From positions 1 through 64,000 of the forward strand of contig NEUS01000002.1 in NCBI GenBank assembly GCA_002288455.1: a DNA stretch of 64,000 nucleotides, given 5' to 3'. Within the stretch, counting starts at the first letter, position 1. Each line of letters begins with the position of its first letter. Shown in pieces: positions 27,667 through 35,022 of the stretch. The stretch is from Opitutia bacterium Tous-C1TDCM (GTDB taxonomy: Bacteria; Verrucomicrobiota; Verrucomicrobiia; Opitutales; Opitutaceae). The position numbers were made by a program, and so were the translations under genes. A model generated the notes under the pieces. That model did not search any database and was not told the DNA's origin. It saw only the letters and a program-made list of their open reading frames with translations.

Positions 27667-29390
27667 CAGCGGGAAAGTTGGCCGATCATGCCGTCGAGCG
27701 CGGTCTGCTGCTGCTTGATCTTGGATTGGGCGCTTTCCATCGCGATGAACGCCGACTCCAGCAGGGAACGCTGCTGCGTCAACCGGCGGTCGATCGCGGC
27801 GATCTGTTCGTCGAGGCCGGAGTTCGTCTTCGTCAGGCGCTCTTTCTGGTCGTCGTTCTGCTCGAGGATCTTGTCGAGAAACGTGTCGAACTTCGCCGCA
27901 AAGCCCGTGGTCGCGGTGCTGAAGAATTCGCCGACGTCCGTGGTCGAATTCTGGAGCGCGTCCGTCAGCAGGGTCGCGTTTTCCACCTCGAGTTCGTTGG
28001 TGCCCGCCTTGAAGTCGATGCCGAGGTCGTTGAGCCGCGTGATCGACCCCGCCAGGCCGCCGATCGAGGCGAAGGCCATCGTGCGCAGCGACCGCGACCA
28101 ATCCTGGATCTCGCGGTTGCCCGCGAGCGCGGCGGTCGTGACCTTGCCCTTGCCGTCGGACGAGACCCGCGTGTTCGTGTCGATGAACTGCTGGACCGAA
28201 TTGAAGCTTTCGATGAAGGCGTCGATCTTGCCCCGCATCGCGGTCGCGTCCGCCGCCACCGCGATCGTCTCCGTCGTTTCCGACTTCACCTCGACGACGA
28301 GGCCCGCGATCCCGTGCGCCGAGACATCGAGCGAGTTGCTCGCGGAGGAGAGCGTGTCGCCGCCGTTGATCGTGAACTCGGCGTTGTCCCCGCGCGCGAA
28401 CGTCGTGCCCGACGTCAACCCGAGCGCCCCGAGCAGCCCGCCCGCGGATTCGCTGACGGAAATCCCGAGGTCACCCGTGCTCTCGTTGGCGAGTTGCACG
28501 CGGTCGTTGACCGCGTCGTAGACGGCGCTGACGCCGGCGGCGGAATTGTTGATCCGCTGCAGCACGGCGGAGAGGGAGTCGGTGTTGACGTTGTAGGCGA
28601 TGCTCGTGCCGTTGATCGCGAAGGTGCCGTTGCCGGAACCGTCGACCGCCGTCACCGCCGTCGCGAGATTGGCGTTGGCCAAGGTCGCCGAGGGCTTGAG
28701 CACCCCGAGTTTTCCGGAACTCTCGACCGTGGCCGTGCCGTTGTTGCCGAGCTTGAGCGCGCGGAGAAAATTGGAGGTGTCGTTGGCGGCGCCCAGCAGC
28801 ACCGTGCCGCTGCCGCTGGTCAGACTGACTTTGTCGTTCGTGGCGTCGTACGCGGCCGTCACGTCGCCGCCCGTCGCCGTGGCGATCGCGGTGAACACCG
28901 TCTCCAGGGAATCGGTCAGGGCGACCGCGACCTGCTGGCCGTTGACCGTGAACGTGCCGGCGGTCACCGCCTGGCTGATCGGCAGATTCGCCACCGTCAG
29001 CGCCGAAACGTCCGCGCTGGCCGCCAGGGGGCTGCCGCGGTCGCTCGCGCCGGTGAGGGTCGCGCTGGTGGCCAGCTGGGAAACCGCGATGCGGTAGGAG
29101 CCGGGCGCCGTGTCGGAGGCCGCCGTGGCGCCCCAGGTGGAGCCGGCCGTGCCCGAGGTCGCCGTCCGCTGTCCGAAGAGACTGCCGGCTTTCAAGGCGG
29201 CCGCGGCGTCGTTCAACGTCGTGAGCCGCGTGCCCAGCGTGCCCAGCAGCGAGTTCTTCGAGACGTTCTCGATCCGCTCGGCCTCCAGCCGGGCCGCCGG
29301 GGCGCGCTCGAGCTCCATGATCTGGTCGGTGAAGGTCTTCCAATCGAAGTTGGAAGCGAGACCGGCGACTTGGAGACTGGTGGAAGGCAT
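27666..29390 (-). CDS. fliD: Flagellar filament cap protein FliD
   Basis: The protein has 574 residues. FliD caps the growing filament and guides flagellin assembly. The N-terminal D0 segment (LQVAGLASNFDWKTFTDQIMELERAPAARLEAE) and the following TRLTTLNDAAAALK are typical, as is the C-terminal coiled segment (DQKERLTKTNSGLDEQIAAIDRRLTQQRSLLESAFIAMESAQSKI with QQTALDGMIGQ). The middle is made of repeated beta-rich modules (TFTVNGQQVAVALTDSLETVFTAI and TFAINGTSIAYNVNTDSLSAVLQRI are similar in pattern). It heads the minus-strand operon with the lipoprotein and FlgM, FliS and FliT-like genes. A sigma-28-like promoter lies 52 bases upstream. Confidence 0.94.
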   Translation of the reverse strand: MPSTSLQVAGLASNFDWKTFTDQIMELERAPAARLEAERIENVSKNSLLGTLGTRLTTLNDAAAALKAGSLFGQRTATSGTAGSTWGATAASDTAPGSYRIAVSQLATSATLTGASDRGSPLAASADVSALTVANLPISQAVTAGTFTVNGQQVAVALTDSLETVFTAIATATGGDVTAAYDATNDKVSLTSGSGTVLLGAANDTSNFLRALKLGNNGTATVESSGKLGVLKPSATLANANLATAVTAVDGSGNGTFAINGTSIAYNVNTDSLSAVLQRINNSAAGVSAVYDAVNDRVQLANESTGDLGISVSESAGGLLGALGLTSGTTFARGDNAEFTINGGDTLSSASNSLDVSAHGIAGLVVEVKSETTETIAVAADATAMRGKIDAFIESFNSVQQFIDTNTRVSSDGKGKVTTAALAGNREIQDWSRSLRTMAFASIGGLAGSITRLNDLGIDFKAGTNELEVENATLLTDALQNSTTDVGEFFSTATTGFAAKFDTFLDKILEQNDDQKERLTKTNSGLDEQIAAIDRRLTQQRSLLESAFIAMESAQSKIKQQQTALDGMIGQLSR

Positions 29391-29441
29391 GGCGGAAGGA
29401 GAAAAGGGCGGGACTGCCCGCTCCCTATATCGGCACGCGCG

Positions 29442-29468
29442 CAGTCGGCTTGAGGCCGCCGGGGTTTA
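29442..29468 (-). promoter_or_regulatory. Sigma-28-like promoter ahead of fliD
   Basis: On the minus strand TAAA, 15 bases, then GCCGACTG matches the enteric sigma-28 pattern TAAA-N15-GCCGATAA at all of the first box and the first five bases of the second. It ends 52 bases before the fliD ATG. An FlgM-like gene in the same operon is consistent with it. Confidence 0.5.
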
Positions 29469-29512
29469 GAAAAAACTTCGGATCAAACGCAGATAAATCT
29501 TGCACAATCGCG

Positions 29513-29540
29513 TAAAGGTTTACCCGCCCCGCGACGATAG
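29513..29540 (+). promoter_or_regulatory. Sigma-28-like promoter ahead of the first flagellin gene
   Basis: TAAA at 29513 and GACGATAG at 29533 match the sigma-28 boxes with 6 of 8 bases in the second box, but the spacing is 16 rather than 15. It would leave a leader of roughly 95 bases before the ATG at 29643. Confidence 0.4.
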
Positions 29541-29642
29541 CTGGTCCTGTCGGGAAAAATGTCCTGACCGGCGCGATCCGGAGCCGCTCCCCCGGATACG
29601 AATGTGACACGGACGTCACGCTTAGCATCAAGGAAGATCATC

Positions 29643-30458
29643 ATGTCAGTTGTCATCAACACGAACTTCGCTGCCACCGTGGCGGCGAACAACCTCGCCG
29701 CCTCCAACGCTTCGTTGCAGAAGAGCCTCAACCGGCTCTCCAGCGGCTCCAAGATTGTCACCCCGGCGGACGACGCCGGCGGCCTGGCCGTCTCCATGAA
29801 ATTGTCCGCCGCCGCCCGCCGCCAGGGCGCGGTCACGACCAACATCGGCAACGCCGTCTCCTTCCTGCAGACGCAGGACGGTGTGCTCAAAGTCGCCGGC
29901 AAGGTGCTCGACCGCATGGGCGAGCTGAAGACCCTCTACGCCGATCCGACCAAGAGCTCGAGCGATCTCGCCAACTACGACTCGGAGTTCACCGAACTCC
30001 AGACGCAGCTGAGCGACCTCGCCACCGAGGAGTTCAACTCCGTGTCGCTCTTCGGCAGCGGCGACCTCAGTGTCAGCGTGACCGAAGACGGCGCCACCTC
30101 GGTGTCGATCCTCGGCCGCGACCTGTCCGGCACCGCCGCAGGCATCGGAGCCCTGACGGACACGGGCGTCGCCTCCCTCGGCGACATCGACCTCTCCGAC
30201 ATCACCACGGCCATCCAGCATGTCGCCACGTTCCGCGCCGAGAACGGTGCGGAACAGAGCCGCTTCGGCTTCGCCGCCGAATTGCTCACGGTCAACAAAG
30301 CCAACCTCGAGGCCGCCTCGAGCCGGATCACGGATGTGGATGTGGCCTCGGAATCGACCCAGCTCGCCCGCTGGAATATTCTGGTCCAGTCCGGCACCGC
30401 GATGCTCTCGCAGGCCAACCAGAGCACGCAGATCGCCCTCCGCCTCATCGGCGGCTAA
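29643..30458 (+). CDS. fliC: Flagellin (first of two)
   Basis: The protein has 271 residues, the filament subunit. The start at 29643 follows AGGA with an 8-base gap and gives the classic MSVVINTNFAATVAANNLAASN N-terminus. The D0/D1 helices are complete (SLNRLSSGSKIVTPADDAGGLAVSMKL) and the C-terminus is canonical (RITDVDVASESTQLARWNILVQSGTAMLSQANQS...ALRLIGG). The central region is short, so there is essentially no surface D2/D3 domain. Ser/Thr-rich stretches in the centre (DLSVSVTEDGATSVSILGR) could carry O-linked glycans, consistent with the glycosylation genes that follow. Its paralogue starts 361 bases downstream. Confidence 0.96.
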   Translation: MSVVINTNFAATVAANNLAASNASLQKSLNRLSSGSKIVTPADDAGGLAVSMKLSAAARRQGAVTTNIGNAVSFLQTQDGVLKVAGKVLDRMGELKTLYADPTKSSSDLANYDSEFTELQTQLSDLATEEFNSVSLFGSGDLSVSVTEDGATSVSILGRDLSGTAAGIGALTDTGVASLGDIDLSDITTAIQHVATFRAENGAEQSRFGFAAELLTVNKANLEAASSRITDVDVASESTQLARWNILVQSGTAMLSQANQSTQIALRLIGG

Positions 30459-30481
30459 GCGGGCCCGCCCTGAACCGCGGC

Positions 30482-30505
30482 GCGGCGGGAGCAGTTTCCC
30501 GCCGC
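30482..30505 (+). other. Hairpin after the first flagellin gene
   Basis: GCGGCGGGA pairs with TCCCGCCGC around a short loop, 23 bases after the stop. There is no T-run. The 361-base gap up to the second flagellin (30459-30819) otherwise holds no gene; it is a long untranslated leader or promoter region with a good ribosome-binding site (CAAGGA) before 30820. Confidence 0.4.
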
Positions 30506-30819
30506 CCGCCCGGGCCCCGGCTTCCCGCCGGGTCCGCCCAGGGGCCGTAGTCAGCCACTTTGCAGTGTCAGTCGTAAGTCCGCTCCGCCGGTCCGGTTCG
30601 CCGGGTCGCCGACGGGGCCGAGCCAGTGTTCGTCAGTTCATTGAAAGTTAATCCGACGGCTTGGGGAGCGTTTCCTGAACACACCCTGAGGTGGCGCGCT
30701 GCATTGCGGCAGCTCGTCCTGAAACTTTGCGGCCCTTGCCGCAGACGGCGCGATCCGGCGCCGACCAAACCGGATACGTGGCGACGACGGACAGTCGCAC
30801 CCATCAAGGAAACGATACC

Positions 30820-31632
30820 ATGTCAGTCGTGATTAATACCAACTACGCAGCTACGGTTGCCTCCAACAACCTGGCTGCTTCGAATGCCTCCCTGCAACGG
30901 AGCCTCAACCGGCTCTCGAGCGGCTCGAAAATCGTGAACCCGTCGGATGACGCCGGCGGTCTCGCGGTCTCGATGAAGTTGTCCGCCGCGGCGCGCCGTC
31001 AAGGTGCGACCGAGACGAACATCGGCAATTCCGTATCCTACCTGCAGACGCAGGACGGTGCCCTCAAGGTGGCGGCGAAGGTCCTCGATCGTATGAGCGA
31101 GCTGAAGACCCTCTACGCCGATCCCACCAAGAGCTCCAGCGATCTCGCGAACTACGACTCGGAGTTCACCGAACTCCAGACGCAGCTCACGGACATCTCC
31201 GGGGAAACGTTCAACAGCGTCGCTCTCTTCGGCAGCGCCGGCCTCTCGGTCGACGTGACCGAGGACGCGGCCACGAGCGTCACCGTCAAGGGCCGCGACC
31301 TCTCCGGGTCCGCGGACGGCGTCGGCACTCTGACCGACACCGGCGTCAGCTCTCTCGGGGACATCGACCTGAGCGACATCACCGATGCGATCGAGAATGT
31401 GGCCACGTTCCGCGCCGAAAACGGCGCCGAGCAGAGCCATCTTGGCTTCGCTTCGGAATTGCTGTCGGTCAACAAGGCCAACCTGGAGGCCGCCTCGAGC
31501 CGCATCACGGATGTGGACGTCGCATCGGAATCGACCCAGCTCGCACGCTGGAACATTCTGGTGCAGTCCGGCACCGCGATGCTGTCGCAGGCCAACCAGA
31601 GCGCGCAGAGCGCTCTCCGCCTCATCGGCTAA
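30820..31632 (+). CDS. fliC: Flagellin (second of two)
   Basis: The protein has 270 residues. The start at 30820 follows AAGGA with normal spacing and gives MSVVINTNYAATVASNN, nearly the same N-terminus as the first flagellin; the open frame begins upstream at 30691 but that part is not coding. Most positions are identical to the upstream gene, with differences concentrated in the central region (DITDAIENVATF, GETFNSVALFGSAGLSVDVTEDAATSVTVKGR). Both termini needed for export and polymerisation are intact. Tandem flagellins often give filaments of mixed composition. An 11-bp hairpin lies 35 bases after the stop. Confidence 0.96.
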   Translation: MSVVINTNYAATVASNNLAASNASLQRSLNRLSSGSKIVNPSDDAGGLAVSMKLSAAARRQGATETNIGNSVSYLQTQDGALKVAAKVLDRMSELKTLYADPTKSSSDLANYDSEFTELQTQLTDISGETFNSVALFGSAGLSVDVTEDAATSVTVKGRDLSGSADGVGTLTDTGVSSLGDIDLSDITDAIENVATFRAENGAEQSHLGFASELLSVNKANLEAASSRITDVDVASESTQLARWNILVQSGTAMLSQANQSAQSALRLIG

Positions 31633-31666
31633 TCCATCCACTCAGGGATAGTCCTGATTCGCCCAA

Positions 31667-31695
31667 TCCTGGCCACCGTTCACCCGGTGGCCAGG
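31667..31695 (+). terminator. Hairpin terminator of the flagellin unit
   Basis: CCTGGCCACCG and CGGTGGCCAGG form an 11-bp perfect stem around a 6-base loop, starting about 35 bases after the flagellin stop. It lacks a following T-run, so it may act with another factor or as a 3' stabiliser. Confidence 0.5.
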
Positions 31696-31725
31696 CTACG
31701 GGAAAATCGGCGACCGCCCCTGCGG

Positions 31726-31866
31726 AGGCCCCGGTGAGTGCGGGGCTGGTCGGCGCAAGTCCATTCCCACGGACGCAACGCCTGCCGGTCACAGCACCTG
31801 AAAGAGGCAAACGATTCGAAAGAAACGTAGTTCAAGGCCCCGGCTCACAACCGGGGCCTTCGCGTT
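31726..31866 (+). ncRNA. Candidate structured leader RNA with alternative terminator pairing
   Basis: Within the 323-base gap after the flagellins several helices can be drawn. GGCG (31752) to CGCC (31779) encloses an internal loop and the helix GTCC/GGAC. ACGATTC-GAAA-GAAACGT (31811-31828) makes a GNRA-capped stem. AAGGCCCCGG (31834) and CCGGGGCCTT (31851) make a strong 10-bp hairpin. The 5' arm sequence AGGCCCCGG also occurs at 31726, so it could compete for the same 3' arm, the layout of a riboswitch or attenuator. The sequence GGCAAAC-GATTCGAAAG recalls part of the GEMM (c-di-GMP-I) motif, but not in the full known order. It precedes the GT41 gene at 31956. Confidence 0.35.
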
Positions 31867-31955
31867 TTCAGGAGTCGGCGACCGCGGCCCGCGTTTCCGC
31901 CCGCCTCCTTCCCATTGACTCAACGCCTCCCCTCGCCCTCCTCTCCTCCGCCGCA

Positions 31956-33932
31956 ATGTCCGACCCCGCCGCGCTCTTCGCCACCGCCGTCGCCCGCCAT
32001 CGCGCCGGCCGCCCGGCCGAAGCCGCGCCGCTCTACGAACAAGTCCTCGCCGTTGCGCCGGACCACGCCGATTCGCTCCATCATCTCGGCCTGATTTCGC
32101 TCGACCGCGGCGAGGCCGCCCGCGCCGTCGCCCTCCTGGAGCGCGCCGCCGCGCTGCTGCCGGCGAATCCCCTCGTCCACCACCGGCACGCCCTCGCCTT
32201 GCGCGCCCTTCGGCGGTCCGACGACGCTCTCGCCGCCTTCCGCCGCGCCCTCGCCCTCGATCCGCGGCTCGCCGAAACCCAGCACCAACTCGGCAATCTG
32301 CTCAAAGCCCTCGGCCGCTATCCCGAAGCCCTCGCCGTCCTTCGGCTCGCCGCTTCCCTCGCCCCCGACCGCGCCGCCGTGTGGCTCAACCTGGGCGTCG
32401 CCGCCCTTGAAACCGAGGCCCGCGCCGAAGCTCTCGCCGCCTTCAAACACGCCGTCGCCCTCGAACCCGATCGGCCCGAATCCCGGAATATTCTCGGCCA
32501 CACCCTCGCCGCCGCCGCCCGCGGCACCGAAGCCCGCGCGGAATTCCTCGCCGCCCTGCAACTCCGCCCCGGCTACGCCCCGGCCCTCAACAATCTCGGC
32601 CGCCTCGCCCGCGCCTCCGGGCTGCTTCCCGAAGCCGTCGCGCATTTCCGCGCCGCCCTCGCCGCCGCCCCGTCCGCCGAAACCCACAGCAATCTGCTGC
32701 TCGCGCTCAACTACCTGCCCGATTTTCCGCCCGCCGAGGTCTTCGCCGAACACCGCCGCTGGGCCGAACGCTACGCCGACCCGCTCGCCCCGGCCTCGCC
32801 CCCGCCCGCCGCGGGCCCTGCCGCCACGTCGGCCCGCCTGCGGATCGGCTATCTGTCCCCCGACTTCAATCACCACGCCGTCGCCTACTTCATCGAGCCC
32901 GTGCTCGCCGCCCACGATCGCACCCGGTTCGAAGTTTTCTGCTACGCCAACGTCAAGGCGCCCGACCGCTTCACCGCCCGCCTGCAACAGCACGCGGAAC
33001 ACTGGCGCGATCTCGCCCGCCTCGACGACGAGGCCGCCGCCGCCCTGATCCGCGCCGACCGCCTCGATCTGCTCGTCGATCTCGCCGGCCACACCGCGCA
33101 CCACCGCCTGCCCGTCCTCGCCCGCCGCCCCGCCCCCGCCCAGGCCACTTGGATCGGCTACCCGAACACCACCGGCCTGTCCGCGATCGATTTCCGTTTC
33201 ACCGACGCAGTCAGCGATCCGCCCGGCACCACCGAGCATCTTTACGCCGAGAAACTCGTCCGCCTGCCCGGTCCGTTTTCCTGCTATCGGCCCGACGACG
33301 ACGCGCCCGCCGTCGGGCCGCTGCCCGCGACGGCCCGCGGCTTCGTTACCTTCGGCTGCTTCAATCATCTCGCGAAACTCACTCCCGCGGTACTCGCCCT
33401 CTGGGCCGAACTGCTCCGCGAACTCCCGTCGTCACGGCTCTTGCTGAAGTCGCGCGGCCTCGGCGATCCGGCCGTATCCGATCGCCTGCGCGCGACCTTT
33501 GCCGCGGCCGGCATCGCCGCCGAACGCATCCGCTGCCATGGCGAAGAACTTTCCGTCGCCGACCATCTTTCGCTTTATCACGAAGTCGACATCGCCCTCG
33601 ATCCGTTCCCGTACAACGGCACCACCACCACCTGCGAAGCCCTATGGATGGGCGTGCCCGTCGTCGCCCTCGCCGGTGAAGTGCACGCCGCCCGCGTCGG
33701 AGTGAGCCTGCTCACCCACACCGGGCTCGCCGACTGGATCGCCGCCACGCCCGCCGACTATGGGCGCATCGCGCTCGGCGCCGCCCGCGATCTGCCGCGC
33801 TTGGCCGCTTTGCGCGCCGGACTTCGCGAGCAGCTGCGCCGCAGTCCGCTGTGCGCGGCCCACGAATTCACCCGCGGTCTCGAAGACGTTTACGTCGGCC
33901 TCGTCCGCCCGCCGGCCGCGCCGTTGGCCTGA
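31956..33932 (+). CDS. TPR / O-GlcNAc-transferase-like glycosyltransferase (GT41)
   Basis: The protein has 658 residues from ATG 31956. TPR repeats occupy about 1-255 (for example DALAAFRRALALDPRLAETQHQLGNLLKALGRYPEALAVL). The SPINDLY/OGT-type catalytic region runs from about 298 to 645: LRIGYLSPDFNHHAVAYFIEP, LVDLAGHTAHHRLPVLARR, TWIGYPNTTGL, TFGCFNHLAKLTP and the nucleotide-sugar site DPFPYNGTTTTCEALWMGVP. Such enzymes add sugars to Ser/Thr of proteins in the cytoplasm, and bacterial members are known to act on flagellins. Its place right after two flagellin genes suggests that role here. The donor sugar is unknown. It converges with the next gene with 16 bases between stops. Confidence 0.88.
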   Translation: MSDPAALFATAVARHRAGRPAEAAPLYEQVLAVAPDHADSLHHLGLISLDRGEAARAVALLERAAALLPANPLVHHRHALALRALRRSDDALAAFRRALALDPRLAETQHQLGNLLKALGRYPEALAVLRLAASLAPDRAAVWLNLGVAALETEARAEALAAFKHAVALEPDRPESRNILGHTLAAAARGTEARAEFLAALQLRPGYAPALNNLGRLARASGLLPEAVAHFRAALAAAPSAETHSNLLLALNYLPDFPPAEVFAEHRRWAERYADPLAPASPPPAAGPAATSARLRIGYLSPDFNHHAVAYFIEPVLAAHDRTRFEVFCYANVKAPDRFTARLQQHAEHWRDLARLDDEAAAALIRADRLDLLVDLAGHTAHHRLPVLARRPAPAQATWIGYPNTTGLSAIDFRFTDAVSDPPGTTEHLYAEKLVRLPGPFSCYRPDDDAPAVGPLPATARGFVTFGCFNHLAKLTPAVLALWAELLRELPSSRLLLKSRGLGDPAVSDRLRATFAAAGIAAERIRCHGEELSVADHLSLYHEVDIALDPFPYNGTTTTCEALWMGVPVVALAGEVHAARVGVSLLTHTGLADWIAATPADYGRIALGAARDLPRLAALRAGLREQLRRSPLCAAHEFTRGLEDVYVGLVRPPAAPLA

Positions 33933-33948
33933 TCCATCGCGGGCCTCT

Positions 33949-35022
33949 TCACCGCGCCGCCGCCAACGCTTCCGCCAGCACGTGACCGACAGTCTCGTGC
34001 GCGTTGAAGTGATCGTAGATTCGGCGCCGGGCCTCGTTCGGCAACGCCAAGGCCCGCTCGCACGCCTCTGCCAACGCCTCCAGATCGCCGTGCGCATAGC
34101 GCACGATCAGCCCCGCGCGATGCAGTTCCTCCAACCGGCCGCCGGTTTTCGAATCCTCGCTCACCGGAACCATCCCGAGACAGCCGCACCAAAACGGACG
34201 ATCCGTATGCGTCGCCGCCATTCCCGACGTCGCGAACATCCGACCCTCCGGACAAAACCCCACCTTGAAACGGGCCAACTGCCCGCGCCCGTTCACCGGC
34301 GTCGTGTGGTCGCAACTCGCAACCAAACGGTCTTTGAAGCGCGCGGCCAAGAACTCGATCTGCCGCCGTCGGTGCGGCGAAAGCCCAAGCTGCGAACCGA
34401 GAAAGTAGATCTTCTCCTCCGGCGCTTCCGCCATGGCCGTCGCGGTCGGCAGCAGATTCGCCACCCAGCTCCGGTGCCGTTGCACGAGGCCCGGTTTCAA
34501 CCGCGCCGCGCCGGCCTCCGCCAACGGCGCTTCGTCGTGGATCAGCACATCCAGGTACGGCGCAATCGCCGCAAAGCACGGCATGTTGCGGCTCGCCTCG
34601 TCGAACGCGTAATAGGCCAGACGCACCCCCGTCTTCGCCAGCAGGCCGAAGACCTTCGGCGCCAACTCGCCCAGCCCCTGCGGCTGGTGCGCCATCGTGA
34701 CGAGCCAACGCTCCTCGCCCGGCTCGCGCGGCGCCTTCGCCACGTCCAGCAAACCCGCGCGCCCCGCGATCCACGCGGGCAGGAATTCGATTTCCGGATG
34801 CGCCATCGCCGCGAAGCACCGCGCATTCTCCCCGTACCAGTCGCAGTCCAGCCGCGCCTTGCGCATGAGTTCGGGATCGCCCGCGTTGCTCACGAGCGGC
34901 CGCAGATCGAGGCCGGGCAACCGCGCGAGGTAGTCCGCGACAGTCTGCAACGGGCCGGCCCACGTGTTGAAATAGCAAATACGGACCCGCCGTGCCGGCC
35001 GGCCCGGGTCCCCGGGTGTCAT
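33949..35022 (-). CDS. Putative glycosyltransferase
   Basis: The protein has 357 residues. The start at 35022 (MTPGDPG) overlaps the stop of the giant glycosyltransferase in an ATGA arrangement; an ATG at 35046 would lie deeper in that gene. It reads as a GT-B fold: RRVRICYFNTWAGPLQTVADYLARLP, a middle acidic loop, then PEGRMFATSGMAATHTDRPFWCGCLGMVPVSEDSKTGGRLEELHRAGLIVRYAHGDLEALAEACERAL, which resembles the nucleotide-sugar end of CgeB/GT4-like enzymes. No signal is present. It is translationally coupled to the upstream gene, so it probably works in the same glycan pathway. The family assignment is tentative. Confidence 0.65.
   Translation of the reverse strand: MTPGDPGRPARRVRICYFNTWAGPLQTVADYLARLPGLDLRPLVSNAGDPELMRKARLDCDWYGENARCFAAMAHPEIEFLPAWIAGRAGLLDVAKAPREPGEERWLVTMAHQPQGLGELAPKVFGLLAKTGVRLAYYAFDEASRNMPCFAAIAPYLDVLIHDEAPLAEAGAARLKPGLVQRHRSWVANLLPTATAMAEAPEEKIYFLGSQLGLSPHRRRQIEFLAARFKDRLVASCDHTTPVNGRGQLARFKVGFCPEGRMFATSGMAATHTDRPFWCGCLGMVPVSEDSKTGGRLEELHRAGLIVRYAHGDLEALAEACERALALPNEARRRIYDHFNAHETVGHVLAEALAAAR

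Noticed and set aside
30692..30707. Sigma-54-like site TGGCGCG...TTGCGG ahead of the second flagellin
   Set aside because: The GG and GC elements are 11 bases apart instead of 10, a spacing that normally abolishes sigma-54 binding. No better site was found.
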